Shown one piece after another: positions 24,884-33,661 of a stretch of DNA of 64,000 nucleotides. Location of the stretch: the NCBI RefSeq assembly GCF_001512285.1, contig NZ_LNUV01000006.1, positions 2,154,809 to 2,218,808 of the forward strand, in the 5' to 3' direction. How positions within the stretch are numbered: position 1 is the first letter of the stretch; every line of letters begins with the position of its first letter. The position numbers and the translations under genes are program-made. This DNA is from Arthrobacter sp. EpRS71 (lineage in GTDB: Bacteria; Actinomycetota; Actinomycetes; Actinomycetales; Micrococcaceae). The notes beneath the pieces were generated by a model, which saw only the letters and a program-made list of their open reading frames with translations, had not been told where the DNA came from and ran no database searches.

Positions 24884-25870
24884 ATGACTACCCGACAGAT
24901 TCACAGCACCAGTGCTGCGCCTGCAGACATGCCGGCCGAGCCCCCGGTTCCGCCGGTCAGAGCAGCCAAACCCGGTCAGGCTGGAAAGCGCTGGTCCACC
25001 CGCAGCCGCCGGGAATTCTTTGTGTTCCTGGCTATGGCCCTGCCTAACCTCGCACTGATCGGCACGTTCACCTATTGGCCGCTGATCAACAACATCTACT
25101 ACTCCACCTTGGATTGGACCCTCGGTTCGGCTTCGGCCACAGTGGTGGGACTGCAGAACTACGTCACGTTCTTTACCAGTGAAGAAGCGTCCACGGTCCT
25201 TGGGACCACAGCAATCTTCACGCTGGTGACAGTGGGCGGTTCCATGGTCCTGGGCCTGTTGGTTGCCCTTGCCCTGAATTCAAAGGTCCGGGGCACCACG
25301 TTTGCCCGGTCAGCTGTCTTCGCGCCGTATGTACTGTCCGGTGTAGGCGTTGGTTTGGTGTGGCTCTTCATTTTCGATCCCGGCTACGGGGTGCTGGCGT
25401 GGATCCTGCGCGGCTTTGGCCAGCAGAGCCCTCAGTGGATCAACGATCCCCAGCTCTCGTTGGTGATGGTGATCATCGTGTACGTCTGGAAGAACCTGGG
25501 TTACTGCGCCGTGGTCTACCTCGCTGGCCTCCAGTCACTCCCCCGCGACGTCATGGAAGCTGCGGCGCTGGATGGGGCCAATGGTGCACGGAGGTTTTTC
25601 AGCATCTCACTACCGCTGCTATCCCCCACCACGTTCTTCCTGCTGATCACCACCATGCTGAGTTCATTGCAGGCATTTGACCTCATCCGCATCATGACCC
25701 CCTTGGGGAACGGCACCAGCACCTTGATCTATGAGGCGTACCTGCAGGCGTTCGGCGCGTACAACCGGGCAGGCTACTCAGCCGCGATTTCGGTGGTTCT
25801 CTTCGCGATCCTGCTCATCATTACTGTTCTTCAACTGCGGTTCGTTGAGCGAAAGGTCCACTACTCATGA
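24884..25870 (+). CDS. ABC sugar / glycerol-3-phosphate importer permease (UgpA-like)
   Basis: A 328-residue MalF/UgpA-type permease with about six membrane helices and a ~45-residue Pro/Arg-rich cytoplasmic N-terminus. FTYWPLINNIYYSTLDWTL and GLQNYVTFF are typical of UgpA. The EAA loop that contacts the ATPase reads LPRDVMEAAALDGANGARRF (about residues 218-237). It overlaps the next gene by 4 bases (ATGA). No Shine-Dalgarno sequence is visible before the ATG at 24884, so a start slightly downstream is possible. Substrate is inferred only from family resemblance. Confidence 0.9.
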   Translation: MTTRQIHSTSAAPADMPAEPPVPPVRAAKPGQAGKRWSTRSRREFFVFLAMALPNLALIGTFTYWPLINNIYYSTLDWTLGSASATVVGLQNYVTFFTSEEASTVLGTTAIFTLVTVGGSMVLGLLVALALNSKVRGTTFARSAVFAPYVLSGVGVGLVWLFIFDPGYGVLAWILRGFGQQSPQWINDPQLSLVMVIIVYVWKNLGYCAVVYLAGLQSLPRDVMEAAALDGANGARRFFSISLPLLSPTTFFLLITTMLSSLQAFDLIRIMTPLGNGTSTLIYEAYLQAFGAYNRAGYSAAISVVLFAILLIITVLQLRFVERKVHYS

Positions 25871-26787
25871 GCGCGCCCACACCCGCCGTCGTCGTTGATT
25901 CCCCACAAGAGAACGCGCAGTCAGCTGCGCGGCAAGAGCGGCCGCGGCCTTTCTCCACAACCAATCTCATCCGGACGGTGGCCACCGGCTACCTGCCGTT
26001 GATCCTGGCAACGCTGGTGGTCTTCCTGCCGTTGCTGTGGATGTTGCTGAGTTCGTTCAAGCAACCCGGCGAGATCGTCACCATGGATCTGAAGATCCTG
26101 CCCGAGTCCTTGAACCTGGCGAACTACGCCACAGCCATGACCACGGTTCCGTTCGCCCAGTTCTTCGCCAACAGCCTGATCGTTACGGCGGTGGGTTCCA
26201 CCATCAAGGTGATTCTCGCGATCCTGACGGCGTACGCGCTGGTGTTTGTCCGCTTCCCGTTCAAGAACGTGATCTTTGTACTGATCCTGGTGGCACTCAT
26301 GGTCCCCGCACAGGTATCCATTCTGCCCAGCTACATCCTGATCGCGGGTATGGGTGGGAAGAACACCTTGTGGGGCATCATCCTTCCAGGCCTCGGTACG
26401 GCGTTTGGCACCTTCCTGCTGAGGCAACACTTCCTGACGCTGCCGCCCTCGATTCTGGAAGCAGCCGAAATCGACGGTGCGGGCCACTGGCGGCGGCTGT
26501 GGCAGATCATCGTGCCGGTCTCGGTGCCGTCCATCGCCACGGTGGCGCTCGTGACCGTGGTCAGCGAATGGAATGACTACATTTGGCCGCTCATCATCAC
26601 TGACCGCCCCGAAACCATGACGCTCCCCGTGGGCCTGACCCTGCTGCAGAACTCCGAGGGCAACGGCGCAGGCTGGGGAATCCTCATGGCCGGAGCGGTC
26701 TTGGTGATCGTTCCCATCCTGCTGGTCTTCGCCGCGCTCCAGCGCTACATCGTTGCCGGGCTGACACAGGGCAGTGTTACCGGCTGA
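25867..26787 (+). CDS. ABC sugar / glycerol-3-phosphate importer permease (UgpE-like)
   Basis: A 306-residue MalG/UgpE-type permease with six helices. It shows LVVFLPLLWMLLSSFKQPGE near the start, the EAA loop LPPSILEAAEIDGAGHWRRL near residue 196, and EWNDYIWPL, typical of MalG-like proteins. It is translationally coupled to the UgpA-like gene and is followed 52 bases later by the binding-protein gene. No ATPase gene is present; carbohydrate importers of this type in actinobacteria often share an MsiK-like ATPase encoded elsewhere. Confidence 0.92.
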   Translation: MSAPTPAVVVDSPQENAQSAARQERPRPFSTTNLIRTVATGYLPLILATLVVFLPLLWMLLSSFKQPGEIVTMDLKILPESLNLANYATAMTTVPFAQFFANSLIVTAVGSTIKVILAILTAYALVFVRFPFKNVIFVLILVALMVPAQVSILPSYILIAGMGGKNTLWGIILPGLGTAFGTFLLRQHFLTLPPSILEAAEIDGAGHWRRLWQIIVPVSVPSIATVALVTVVSEWNDYIWPLIITDRPETMTLPVGLTLLQNSEGNGAGWGILMAGAVLVIVPILLVFAALQRYIVAGLTQGSVTG

Positions 26788-26839
26788 ATTTCTCCAACTG
26801 CACCATTCGCATCGAAGTACCGTACTGAGAGGAAACACC

Positions 26840-28186
26840 ATGCGCAGCAACCTTGACCGCCGCCATTTCCTGGGGCTGGCAGGCCTCGGAGCCGGAGCCG
26901 CGGCCCTCGCCGCATGCGGCGGGCCGTCGACGGCGGGCACGGCAGACGCCGTCGACACCGCAACCATCGATTTCACCGGTGTAAAGCCCGCCGCGTCCAT
27001 CGATTTCTGGACCAACCACCCCGGTAAGTCGCAGGACGTGGAGAAGGCGATCATTGAGAAGTTCCATGCCAAGTTCCCTGACATCAAGGTCAACCTGGTA
27101 ACGGCCGGGGCAAACTATGAAGAGATCGCCCAGAAGTTCCAGACCTCCCAGGCGGCAAAGACGGGGCTGCCGGGCTTGGTTGTGCTCTCCGACGTTTGGT
27201 GGTTCCGCTACTACTCCAACGGCAGCATCATCCCCATCGATGGTTTGGTGAAGCAGCTCGATATCAAGATTGACGACTTCCAGAAATCCCTGGTTGATGA
27301 CTACAAATACGAAGACAAGCAGTGGGCTCTCCCTTACGGCCGGTCCACGCCGCTGTTCTACTACAACAAAGATCACTTCAAGGCAGCAGGCCTCCCGGAT
27401 CGTGCACCGGCAACCTGGCAGGAATTCGCGGAGTGGGCTCCGAAGCTCAAGGCCACCTCCGGCGCCCAGTACGCCTACATCTACCCTGCCCTTGCCGGCT
27501 ACGCGGGCTGGACCCTCCAGAACAACTTGTGGGGTTGGGGCGGCAGCTGGTCCAAGGACTGGGACATCACCTGCGATTCAGCCCAGTCCGTAGCTGCGCT
27601 GCAGTGGGCCCAGGACTCCATCTATAAGGACGGTTGGGCGGGTGTCTCATCCAAGGAAGCAGCGGATGACTTCGCCGCCGGGATCACCTCGTCCACCATT
27701 TCCTCCACAGGCTCATTGCTCGGCGTTCTGAAAGCAGCCAAGTTCAACGTGGGCGTAGGGTTCCTGCCTGGCGGCCCGGAGGCACCCAGCGGCGTCTGCC
27801 CCACTGGCGGCGCAGGCCTGGGCATCCCCAGCGGCATCACCAAGGAAGAGCAGTTGGCTGCGGCAACGTTCCTCAAGTTCATGACGGAACCGGAGAACAC
27901 TGCAGCTTTCTCGGCCGCCACCGGCTACATGCCCACCAGGCTCTCGGCGGACATGTCGGCGGTCCTTGCGGCAACACCACAGATCAAGACCGCCATGGAC
28001 CAGCTCGCCGCGACCAGGGTCCAGGACAATGCCCGGGTGTTCCTGCCTGGCGCGGATCAGGAGATGGCCAAGGCAGCGGCGAAGATCCTCACGCAACAGG
28101 GCGATGTCCAGGCAACCATGACCGATCTCAAGAAGACGCTCGAGGGTATTTACACCAAGGACGTCAAGCCCAAGCTCAAGGCATAA
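26840..28186 (+). CDS. Extracellular solute-binding lipoprotein (UgpB-like)
   Basis: A 448-residue family-1 binding protein starting at ATG 26840, with GAGGAAA upstream. The signal peptide has twin Arg (DRRHFLGLAG) and the lipobox LAAC at about residues 24-27, so it is probably a Tat-exported lipoprotein. The mature part begins with a short linker, then IDFWTNHPGKSQDVEKAII, VVLSDVWWFRYYSNG and ALPYGRSTPLFYYNKD, close to UgpB-type proteins. It delivers substrate to the two permeases just upstream. Having the binding protein last in the operon is less usual than first. Confidence 0.92.
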   Translation: MRSNLDRRHFLGLAGLGAGAAALAACGGPSTAGTADAVDTATIDFTGVKPAASIDFWTNHPGKSQDVEKAIIEKFHAKFPDIKVNLVTAGANYEEIAQKFQTSQAAKTGLPGLVVLSDVWWFRYYSNGSIIPIDGLVKQLDIKIDDFQKSLVDDYKYEDKQWALPYGRSTPLFYYNKDHFKAAGLPDRAPATWQEFAEWAPKLKATSGAQYAYIYPALAGYAGWTLQNNLWGWGGSWSKDWDITCDSAQSVAALQWAQDSIYKDGWAGVSSKEAADDFAAGITSSTISSTGSLLGVLKAAKFNVGVGFLPGGPEAPSGVCPTGGAGLGIPSGITKEEQLAAATFLKFMTEPENTAAFSAATGYMPTRLSADMSAVLAATPQIKTAMDQLAATRVQDNARVFLPGADQEMAKAAAKILTQQGDVQATMTDLKKTLEGIYTKDVKPKLKA

Positions 28187-28201
28187 CCGCTTCAGAACAA
28201 G

Positions 28202-28235
28202 GAAGAGCCGGGCTGCGTTTGCAGCCCGGCTCTTC
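28202..28235. terminator. Bidirectional terminator between importer operon and map
   Basis: A perfect 15-bp stem, GAAGAGCCGGGCTGC against GCAGCCCGGCTCTTC with a GTTT loop, between convergent genes. T-rich sequence follows on the plus strand. Confidence 0.9.
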
Positions 28236-28246
28236 TTCTGCGGGTG

Positions 28247-29074
28247 TTACGGGATGGGGACGGGCACGACGCCGAGCGGCACCAACTGCGCGGCGCCGCC
28301 ATCAGCGGCGGACAGGACCCAGATGCCCTTGTCATGCACAGCCACCGAGTGCTCCCACTGGCAGGAACGCTTGCCGTCGGTGGTCACCACAGTCCAGTCG
28401 TCGTCGAGGGTTGCGGTCTCGATGTCACCACGAACCAGCATGGGTTCAATGGCCAGGCACAGGCCGGGCCGGATCTTGGGGCCGCGGTGACTGGTCCGGT
28501 AGTTCAAAACGTCCGGTGCCATGTGCATCTCGGAGCCAATGCCGTGTCCCACGTAGTCCTCCAGGATGCCCAGGGGTTTTCCCTGGACGGAAGATACGTA
28601 GTCGTCAATGGCGTTTCCGATGTCTCCTACATACTTGCCGTTGGCCAGGGCAGCGATGCCGCGCCACATAGCTGCTTCGGTGACATCGGAGAGACGCTGG
28701 TCTTCCGGATCTGCGTTGCCCACGATCACGGTCCTGGCGGAGTCGGAATGCCAACCGTCAACGATGCAGCCGCCGTCAATGGAGATGATGTCGCCATCCT
28801 GGAGGACCTTGCCGCCCGGGATACCGTGAACCACTTCCTCATTGACCGAGGTGCAGATGGTGGCCGGGAAGCCGTGATATCCAAGGAAGTTCGACTTCGC
28901 CCCGGCATCATTGAGGACCGCGGCGAAGACGTCGTCCAGGTCCTTGGTGGTGACGCCCGGTTTGGCCGCGGCAACGGCAGCGTCGAGTGCACGGCTCAGG
29001 ACGAGTCCGGCCTGGTGCATGATGCGCATCTGCTCGTTGGTTTTGTATTCAATGCGGGGCTGACCGAACGCCAT
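28247..29074 (-). CDS. map: Methionine aminopeptidase, type I
   Basis: A 275-residue metallopeptidase that removes initiator Met. All five metal ligands are visible: two Asp in DGGCIVDGWHSDSA, His in YVGHGIGSEMH, Glu in LAIEPML and Glu in CQWEHSV. The substrate His (YHGFPATICTSVNEEVVHG) is also present. The C-terminus carries a short extra segment ending VPLGVVPVPIP. It follows adk, 183 bases downstream of it, in the secY-adk-map order, beyond a hairpin. Confidence 0.95.
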   Translation of the reverse strand: MAFGQPRIEYKTNEQMRIMHQAGLVLSRALDAAVAAAKPGVTTKDLDDVFAAVLNDAGAKSNFLGYHGFPATICTSVNEEVVHGIPGGKVLQDGDIISIDGGCIVDGWHSDSARTVIVGNADPEDQRLSDVTEAAMWRGIAALANGKYVGDIGNAIDDYVSSVQGKPLGILEDYVGHGIGSEMHMAPDVLNYRTSHRGPKIRPGLCLAIEPMLVRGDIETATLDDDWTVVTTDGKRSCQWEHSVAVHDKGIWVLSAADGGAAQLVPLGVVPVPIP

Positions 29075-29182
29075 GATCTCCTCTGGAAGGTTTGCTGTAG
29101 AGGCCGATCAGGCCTCTTGCTTCAACCATTTTCCCGTACCGGGGAGCGTGGCCGAAATTGAACTGCAGGTGGAATAGGAAAA

Positions 29183-29217
29183 GGGTGTGTCCCGCACTCA
29201 CGGTACGGGACACACCC
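29183..29217 (-). terminator. Hairpin between adk and map
   Basis: GGGTGTGTCCCG pairs perfectly with CGGGACACACCC around an 11-base loop, 40 bases past the adk stop. The minus strand then has CTTTTCC, so partial termination before map is possible. Confidence 0.7.
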
Positions 29218-29257
29218 CTCACTCCAGCGCCGGGCTGCCGGCTACGTGGAGAACAAA

Positions 29258-29836
29258 CTACACGGCCTTGGCCGACTCGATCGCCGTCAGCACGCGGTCG
29301 GTAACTTCATCGATACCACCGATGCCATCAACCTGCGTGAGGATGCCACGCTCGGCGTACTTGGCCACAACTGCCTCGGTCTGCTCGTGGTAGAGATCCA
29401 GGCGGTGGCGGATGACGGTTTCGTTGTCATCCGAGCGGCCCGTTTCCTTGGCACGGCCCAGGAGACGGGTGACCAGTTCTTCGTCGTCAGCGGTGAGCTG
29501 GAGCACGACGTCGAGCTCCTGCTCGCCCTCAGCGAGGATCTGGTCAAGGTAGTCAACCTGCGCGGTGGTGCGCGGGTAGCCATCCAGGAGGAAGCCGTTT
29601 TCGACATCGCTCTGGCTCAAGCGGTCACGAACCATATCGTTCGTGACGCTGTCCGGAACAAAGTCCCCGGCGTCCATGTACTTCTTGGCTTCGATGCCCA
29701 AAGGGGTTTCGCCCTTGACGTTGGCACGGAAGATGTCGCCGGTGGAGATGGCGACTACGCCGAGGCGCTCGGAAATCCGCTCAGCCTGCGTACCCTTGCC
29801 CGAACCGGGAGGTCCAATGATCAGCATTCTCGTCAT
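29258..29836 (-). CDS. adk: Adenylate kinase (short form)
   Basis: A 192-residue adenylate kinase interconverting ATP + AMP and 2 ADP. It has the P-loop IGPPGSGKGTQAE, the NMP-binding region ISTGDIFR and GFLLDGYPRTTAQVDYL. The LID segment is reduced, as in the short actinobacterial enzymes (~190 residues, against ~215 in E. coli). Its ATG overlaps the secY stop (ATGA), which couples the two genes. Confidence 0.96.
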   Translation of the reverse strand: MTRMLIIGPPGSGKGTQAERISERLGVVAISTGDIFRANVKGETPLGIEAKKYMDAGDFVPDSVTNDMVRDRLSQSDVENGFLLDGYPRTTAQVDYLDQILAEGEQELDVVLQLTADDEELVTRLLGRAKETGRSDDNETVIRHRLDLYHEQTEAVVAKYAERGILTQVDGIGGIDEVTDRVLTAIESAKAV

Positions 29837-31143
29837 CGCAAAAGCCCTTCGTAGTGACGTTGTTGTAGCTGCGCATCAATCTGCTTGACGGTTTCCAGGC
29901 CAACACCCACCATGATCAAAATAGACGTGCCACCGAACGGGAAGTTCTGGTTGGCGTTGATCAGGACAAGTGCAACCAAAGGAATCAACGCCACGAAGCC
30001 CAAGTAGAGGGCTCCAGGCAAAGTGATCCTGGAAAGCACGTACTGCAGGTAGTCCGCGGTCGGTTTACCCGCCCGGATGCCCGGAATAAACCCGCCGTAC
30101 TTCTTCATGTTGTCCGACACTTCTTCAGGGTTGAAGGTGATGGCAACGTAGAAGTAGGTGAAGAACACAATCATGGCAAAGTACAGAGCCATGTAGATGG
30201 GGTGGTCGCCACGGGTGAGGTTGTTGTTGATCCACTCAACCCACGGGGCCATCTGCTCCCCTGGCGCCGGCTGGTTGAACTGCGAAATCAGCCCGGGCAG
30301 GTACAGCATGGAGGAAGCGAAGATGACAGGCACGACGCCGGCCATGTTCACCTTGATGGGGATGTACGTGCTGGTGCCGCCCACAGTGCGGCGTCCGATC
30401 ATCCGCTTGGCGTACTGAACGGGAACACGACGCTGTGACTGCTCCACAAACACCACCAGGGCTACTGTGAGCAGGCCGACGGCCAGGACTGTGAAGAAGG
30501 TGCCAGGACCCTTGGACTCCCAAATGGAGCCCAGCGAGCCGGGGAAGCTTGCGGCGATGGAGGTGAAGATCAGCAACGACATACCGTTGCCAACACCCTT
30601 TTCGGTGACCAGTTCGCCCATCCACATGATGAGGCCGGTGCCGGCCGTCAACGTGATGATGATGAGGATGGTGGTCATGATGCTCTCATCAGGAATGATG
30701 GGCAGGTTGCAACCAGGGAGCAGCTGACCGGATCGGGCAAGAGACACCAGAGTGGTGGCGTTCAACAGACCGAGGGCGATAGTGAGGTACCTGGTGTACT
30801 GCGTCAACTTTGACTGACCGGAGGAGCCCTCTTCGTAGAGCTGCTGGAACCGGGGAATGACCACCCGGAGCAGCTGCACGATGATGCTCGCAGTGATGTA
30901 GGGCATGATGCCCAACGCAAACACTGAAACCTGCAGCAACGCGCCGCCGCTGAACAAGTTCACCAGCTGGTAGATGCCCTGCGAGGTGTCACCGGTGTTC
31001 AAGCATTGCTGGACATTCTGGTAGTTCACACCAGGCGAGGGGATGAAAGCTCCCAAGCGGAAGATTGTGATGATTCCCAGCGTGAACAACAACTTGCGTC
31101 GCAAATCAGGCGTCCGAAACGCCCGGCCGAATGCGCTTAGCAA
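29833..31143 (-). CDS. secY: Protein translocase channel subunit SecY
   Basis: A 436-residue ten-helix membrane protein forming the SecYEG pore. It begins LSAFGRAFRTPDLRRKLLFTLGI and contains the plug/helix-2 region and the cytosolic loop QSQRRVPVQYAKRMIGRR that contacts SecA and the ribosome. The start is TTG at 31143, with AGGAGG 4 bases upstream; the frame is open further upstream to 31287, but that extension is not SecY-like and overlaps the rplO terminator. It forms an operon with adk. Confidence 0.96.
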   Translation of the reverse strand: MLSAFGRAFRTPDLRRKLLFTLGIITIFRLGAFIPSPGVNYQNVQQCLNTGDTSQGIYQLVNLFSGGALLQVSVFALGIMPYITASIIVQLLRVVIPRFQQLYEEGSSGQSKLTQYTRYLTIALGLLNATTLVSLARSGQLLPGCNLPIIPDESIMTTILIIITLTAGTGLIMWMGELVTEKGVGNGMSLLIFTSIAASFPGSLGSIWESKGPGTFFTVLAVGLLTVALVVFVEQSQRRVPVQYAKRMIGRRTVGGTSTYIPIKVNMAGVVPVIFASSMLYLPGLISQFNQPAPGEQMAPWVEWINNNLTRGDHPIYMALYFAMIVFFTYFYVAITFNPEEVSDNMKKYGGFIPGIRAGKPTADYLQYVLSRITLPGALYLGFVALIPLVALVLINANQNFPFGGTSILIMVGVGLETVKQIDAQLQQRHYEGLLR

Positions 31144-31257
31144 GCGTCCTCCTGAGTAGAAAGTACAAGGATGTGGATGGATCAATGAAACCCAACAACC
31201 GAGTCTAACCGCTTGTGACGCCGTCGGAATAATCGAGAGCCCACAATCACGCAAAAA

Positions 31258-31295
31258 ATCCCGGTATACGAGGCCGAAGCCCCGCATACCGGGAT
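31258..31295 (-). terminator. rplO terminator, separating spc operon from secY
   Basis: On the minus strand ATCCCGGTAT and ATACCGGGAT flank a GC-rich inner stem with a TTCG loop, followed by six T residues. It lies 33 bases after the rplO stop, so secY-adk-map probably has its own promoter (a TAGACT hexamer at 31201-31206 is one candidate -10). Confidence 0.9.
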
Positions 31296-31327
31296 CTTTT
31301 TACAACGGGCTTTTGCCCCACTTGCTC

Positions 31328-31810
31328 TTAGAGAGCAGTGGTGCTTCCGCCAGCTGCAGCAATCTTTTCCGCAGCGCTGGAAGAGAATGCGTGGACCGTG
31401 ACGTCAACCTTGACGGTGATGTCGCCGGTGCCCAGCACCTTCACGGGCTGGTTCTTGCGAACGGCACCCTTCTCAACCAAGGACTCCACGGTGACAACGC
31501 CACCTTCCGGGAACAGCTCGTTGAGCTTCTCCAGGTTAACAACCTGGAACTCAACCCGGAACGGGTTCTTGAAGCCGCGCAGCTTCGGCAGGCGCATGTG
31601 CAGCGGCAGCTGGCCGCCGGCAAAGCCAGCCTTTACCTGGTAGCGGGCCTTCGTACCCTTGGTACCGCGACCAGCGGTCTTACCCTTGGAGCCTTCACCA
31701 CGACCAACACGGGTCTTGGCGGTCTTGGCACCCGGGGCGGGGCGCAGGTGGTGGACCTTCAGAGCGTGCTGCTTCTCAACAGTCTCTTCGGCGGTCTTGT
31801 TCTCTGCCAT
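31328..31810 (-). CDS. rplO: 50S ribosomal protein L15
   Basis: A 160-residue L15, a late-assembling 23S rRNA binder. The N-terminal Gly/Lys-rich segment (HHLRPAPGAKTAKTRVGRG, GSKGKTAGRGTKGTKAR) and AGFAGGQLPLHMRLPKLRGF are typical. It overlaps the rpmD stop by one base and ends the spc operon, followed by a strong terminator. Confidence 0.97.
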   Translation of the reverse strand: MAENKTAEETVEKQHALKVHHLRPAPGAKTAKTRVGRGEGSKGKTAGRGTKGTKARYQVKAGFAGGQLPLHMRLPKLRGFKNPFRVEFQVVNLEKLNELFPEGGVVTVESLVEKGAVRKNQPVKVLGTGDITVKVDVTVHAFSSSAAEKIAAAGGSTTAL

Positions 31811-32016
31811 TACTTCGCCTCCTCTACATTCACGAGGTGCGGAACCGTGTTCAGCATGCCAACGGTCACGGCGTCAGCGTTGCGGACAACAGTGTGTCCG
31901 ATGCGCTTGAGGCCGAGGGACCGAAGGGTAGCCTTCTGGTTCTGCTTGGCGCCAATGACGCCCTTGATCTGGGTGATCTCCAACTTGGCGTCGGAGGGAG
32001 TCAGGTTCTTAGCCAT
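31810..32016 (-). CDS. rpmD: 50S ribosomal protein L30
   Basis: A 68-residue L30. The sequence AKNLTPSDAKLEITQIKGVI, then LRSLGLKRIGHTVVRNADA and GMLNTVPHLVNVEE, is the whole family domain. The frame is open upstream to 32214, but the ATG at 32016 gives the normal protein and lies 2 bases after the rpsE stop. Confidence 0.96.
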   Translation of the reverse strand: MAKNLTPSDAKLEITQIKGVIGAKQNQKATLRSLGLKRIGHTVVRNADAVTVGMLNTVPHLVNVEEAK

Positions 32017-32018
32017 GA

Positions 32019-32723
32019 CTAAACACCTGCCTTCTGGTTCTGGAGCGCGCGCACCAGAGCAGCAGGAGCAACCTCGTCCAGCGGCAGGCCACGGCGGGCA
32101 GCCACGGAAGCGGGCTCTTCGAGCTGCTTCAGAGCGGCAACAGTCGCGTGAACGATGTTGATCGCGTTTGAGGAACCGAGCGACTTGGAGAGGATGTCGT
32201 GGATACCCACGCACTCCAATACCGCGCGGACCGGACCACCGGCGATAACACCGGTACCGGCGGAAGCCGGACGCAGCAGGACTACACCTGCAGCGGCCTC
32301 ACCCTGCACACGGTGCGGGATGGTGCTGCCAACGCGGGGAACGCGGAAGAAGGACTTCTTGGCCTCTTCAACGCCCTTTGCGATAGCCGCGGGAACTTCC
32401 TTGGCCTTGCCGTAGCCAACGCCGACCATACCGTTGCCGTCACCGACGACGACGAGAGCGGTGAAGCTGAAGCGACGACCACCCTTGACGACCTTGGCAA
32501 CGCGGTTGATGGTGACAACGCGCTCTACGAACTGGCTCTTCTCAGCCTCACGACCGCCGTCGCGGCCACCGCGGCCACCACGGTCGCCGCGGCCCTGGCC
32601 ACGGTCGCCGCGCTCGCCACGACGTCCGCCGCGGCGGTCATCGGTAGCGGGTGCGGTCTCAGTTGCTTCAGCAGCTACAGCTTCAGTCACCTGAATGTCC
32701 TTTTCGTTATTTTCAACGGTCAC
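32019..32723 (-). CDS. rpsE: 30S ribosomal protein S5 with RGG-rich N-terminus
   Basis: A 234-residue S5, which helps decoding fidelity and lines the mRNA entry tunnel. The core starts about residue 65 (QFVERVVTINRVAKVVKGGR, then FSFTALVVVGDGNG and GYGKAKEVPAAI). The first ~60 residues are an unusual extension, acidic and then strongly Arg/Gly/Asp-rich (RGGRRGERGDRGQGRG and similar). The start is GTG, overlapping the rplR stop (GTGA). The extension resembles RNA-binding RGG tails and is worth comparing across relatives. Confidence 0.97.
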   Translation of the reverse strand: MTVENNEKDIQVTEAVAAEATETAPATDDRRGGRRGERGDRGQGRGDRGGRGGRDGGREAEKSQFVERVVTINRVAKVVKGGRRFSFTALVVVGDGNGMVGVGYGKAKEVPAAIAKGVEEAKKSFFRVPRVGSTIPHRVQGEAAAGVVLLRPASAGTGVIAGGPVRAVLECVGIHDILSKSLGSSNAINIVHATVAALKQLEEPASVAARRGLPLDEVAPAALVRALQNQKAGV

Positions 32724-33103
32724 AGTGCCAGCCCACCTTCGCGAGCACCGTCAGCGACGGCGGCGATGCGGCCGTGGTACTTGTTACCGCCACGGTCGAA
32801 GACAACAGCTTCGACGCCTGCAGCCTGGGCACGCTTGGCAACGAGCTCGCCGACGCGCTTGGCCTTGGCAGTCTTGTCTCCGTCAAATGCGCGGAGGTCA
32901 GCTTCCAGGGTGGAAGCGTAAGCCACGGTTACACCCTTGCTGTCATCGACAACCTGGACGAATACGTGACGTGCCGAACGGTTGACGACCAGACGAGGAC
33001 GTACAGCCGTACCGGTGATGCGCTTGCGGATACGAAGCTGGCGACGGCTGCGTGCAGCAGACTTGCTCTTGTTCGAACGCTTCTTGTTAATTGCGATGGC
33101 CAT
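32720..33103 (-). CDS. rplR: 50S ribosomal protein L18
   Basis: A 127-residue L18 that binds 5S rRNA together with L5. Motifs: RKRITGTAVRPRLVVNRSAR, HVFVQVVDDSKGVTVAYAST and FDRGGNKYHGRIAAVADGAR. It overlaps rpsE by 4 bases and begins 3 bases after the rplF stop. Length and sequence are standard. Confidence 0.97.
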   Translation of the reverse strand: MAIAINKKRSNKSKSAARSRRQLRIRKRITGTAVRPRLVVNRSARHVFVQVVDDSKGVTVAYASTLEADLRAFDGDKTAKAKRVGELVAKRAQAAGVEAVVFDRGGNKYHGRIAAVADGAREGGLAL

Positions 33104-33106
33104 GGT

Positions 33107-33643
33107 TTACTTACCAGCCTTTCCGACCTTGCGGCGGATGACTTCGCCGGCGTAACGGACACCCTTGCCCTTGTAGGGGTCAGGCTTGCGCAGCTTGCGA
33201 ATGTTGGCAGCAACCTCGCCGACCTGCTGCTTGTTGATACCCGCAACAGAGAGCTTGGTCGGACCCTCTACTACGAAGGTGATGCCTTCGGGTGCAGAGA
33301 CGCTGACAGGGTGGCTGTAGCCCAGAGCGAACTCCAGGTCAGAACCCTTGGCCTGAACGCGGTAACCAGTACCAACGATTTCAAGCTTCTTCTCGTAGCC
33401 CTCGGTAACGCCCTGGATCATGTTGGCGATCAGGGTGCGGGTCAGGCCGTGCAGCGAACGCGAGTTGCGCTCGTCGTTCGGGCGGGTGACCGTGAGAGTG
33501 TTCTCTTCCTGGGTAACCTCGATCGGGCTGGCCACAGTGTGGCTCAGCTCGCCTTTGGCACCTTTGACGCTGATGACGGAGCCATCGAGCTTGACCTCAA
33601 CTCCGGCAGGAACGGTGATGGGGAGACGTCCAATACGTGACAT
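33107..33643 (-). CDS. rplF: 50S ribosomal protein L6
   Basis: A 178-residue L6 with two similar alpha/beta domains, located near the sarcin-ricin loop where elongation factors bind. Motifs: MSRIGRLPITVPAGVEV, the conserved HGLTRTLIANMIQGVTEGY and the C-terminal signature RKPDPYKGKGVRYAGE. It follows rpsH by 18 bases. Confidence 0.97.
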   Translation of the reverse strand: MSRIGRLPITVPAGVEVKLDGSVISVKGAKGELSHTVASPIEVTQEENTLTVTRPNDERNSRSLHGLTRTLIANMIQGVTEGYEKKLEIVGTGYRVQAKGSDLEFALGYSHPVSVSAPEGITFVVEGPTKLSVAGINKQQVGEVAANIRKLRKPDPYKGKGVRYAGEVIRRKVGKAGK

Positions 33644-33661
33644 TATTCTCTTCCTTTCCCG

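Noticed and set aside
24505..28240. Mobile element carrying the ABC importer
   Set aside because: No transposase, integrase, target-site duplication or flanking repeat was found, and base composition is like the neighbours.
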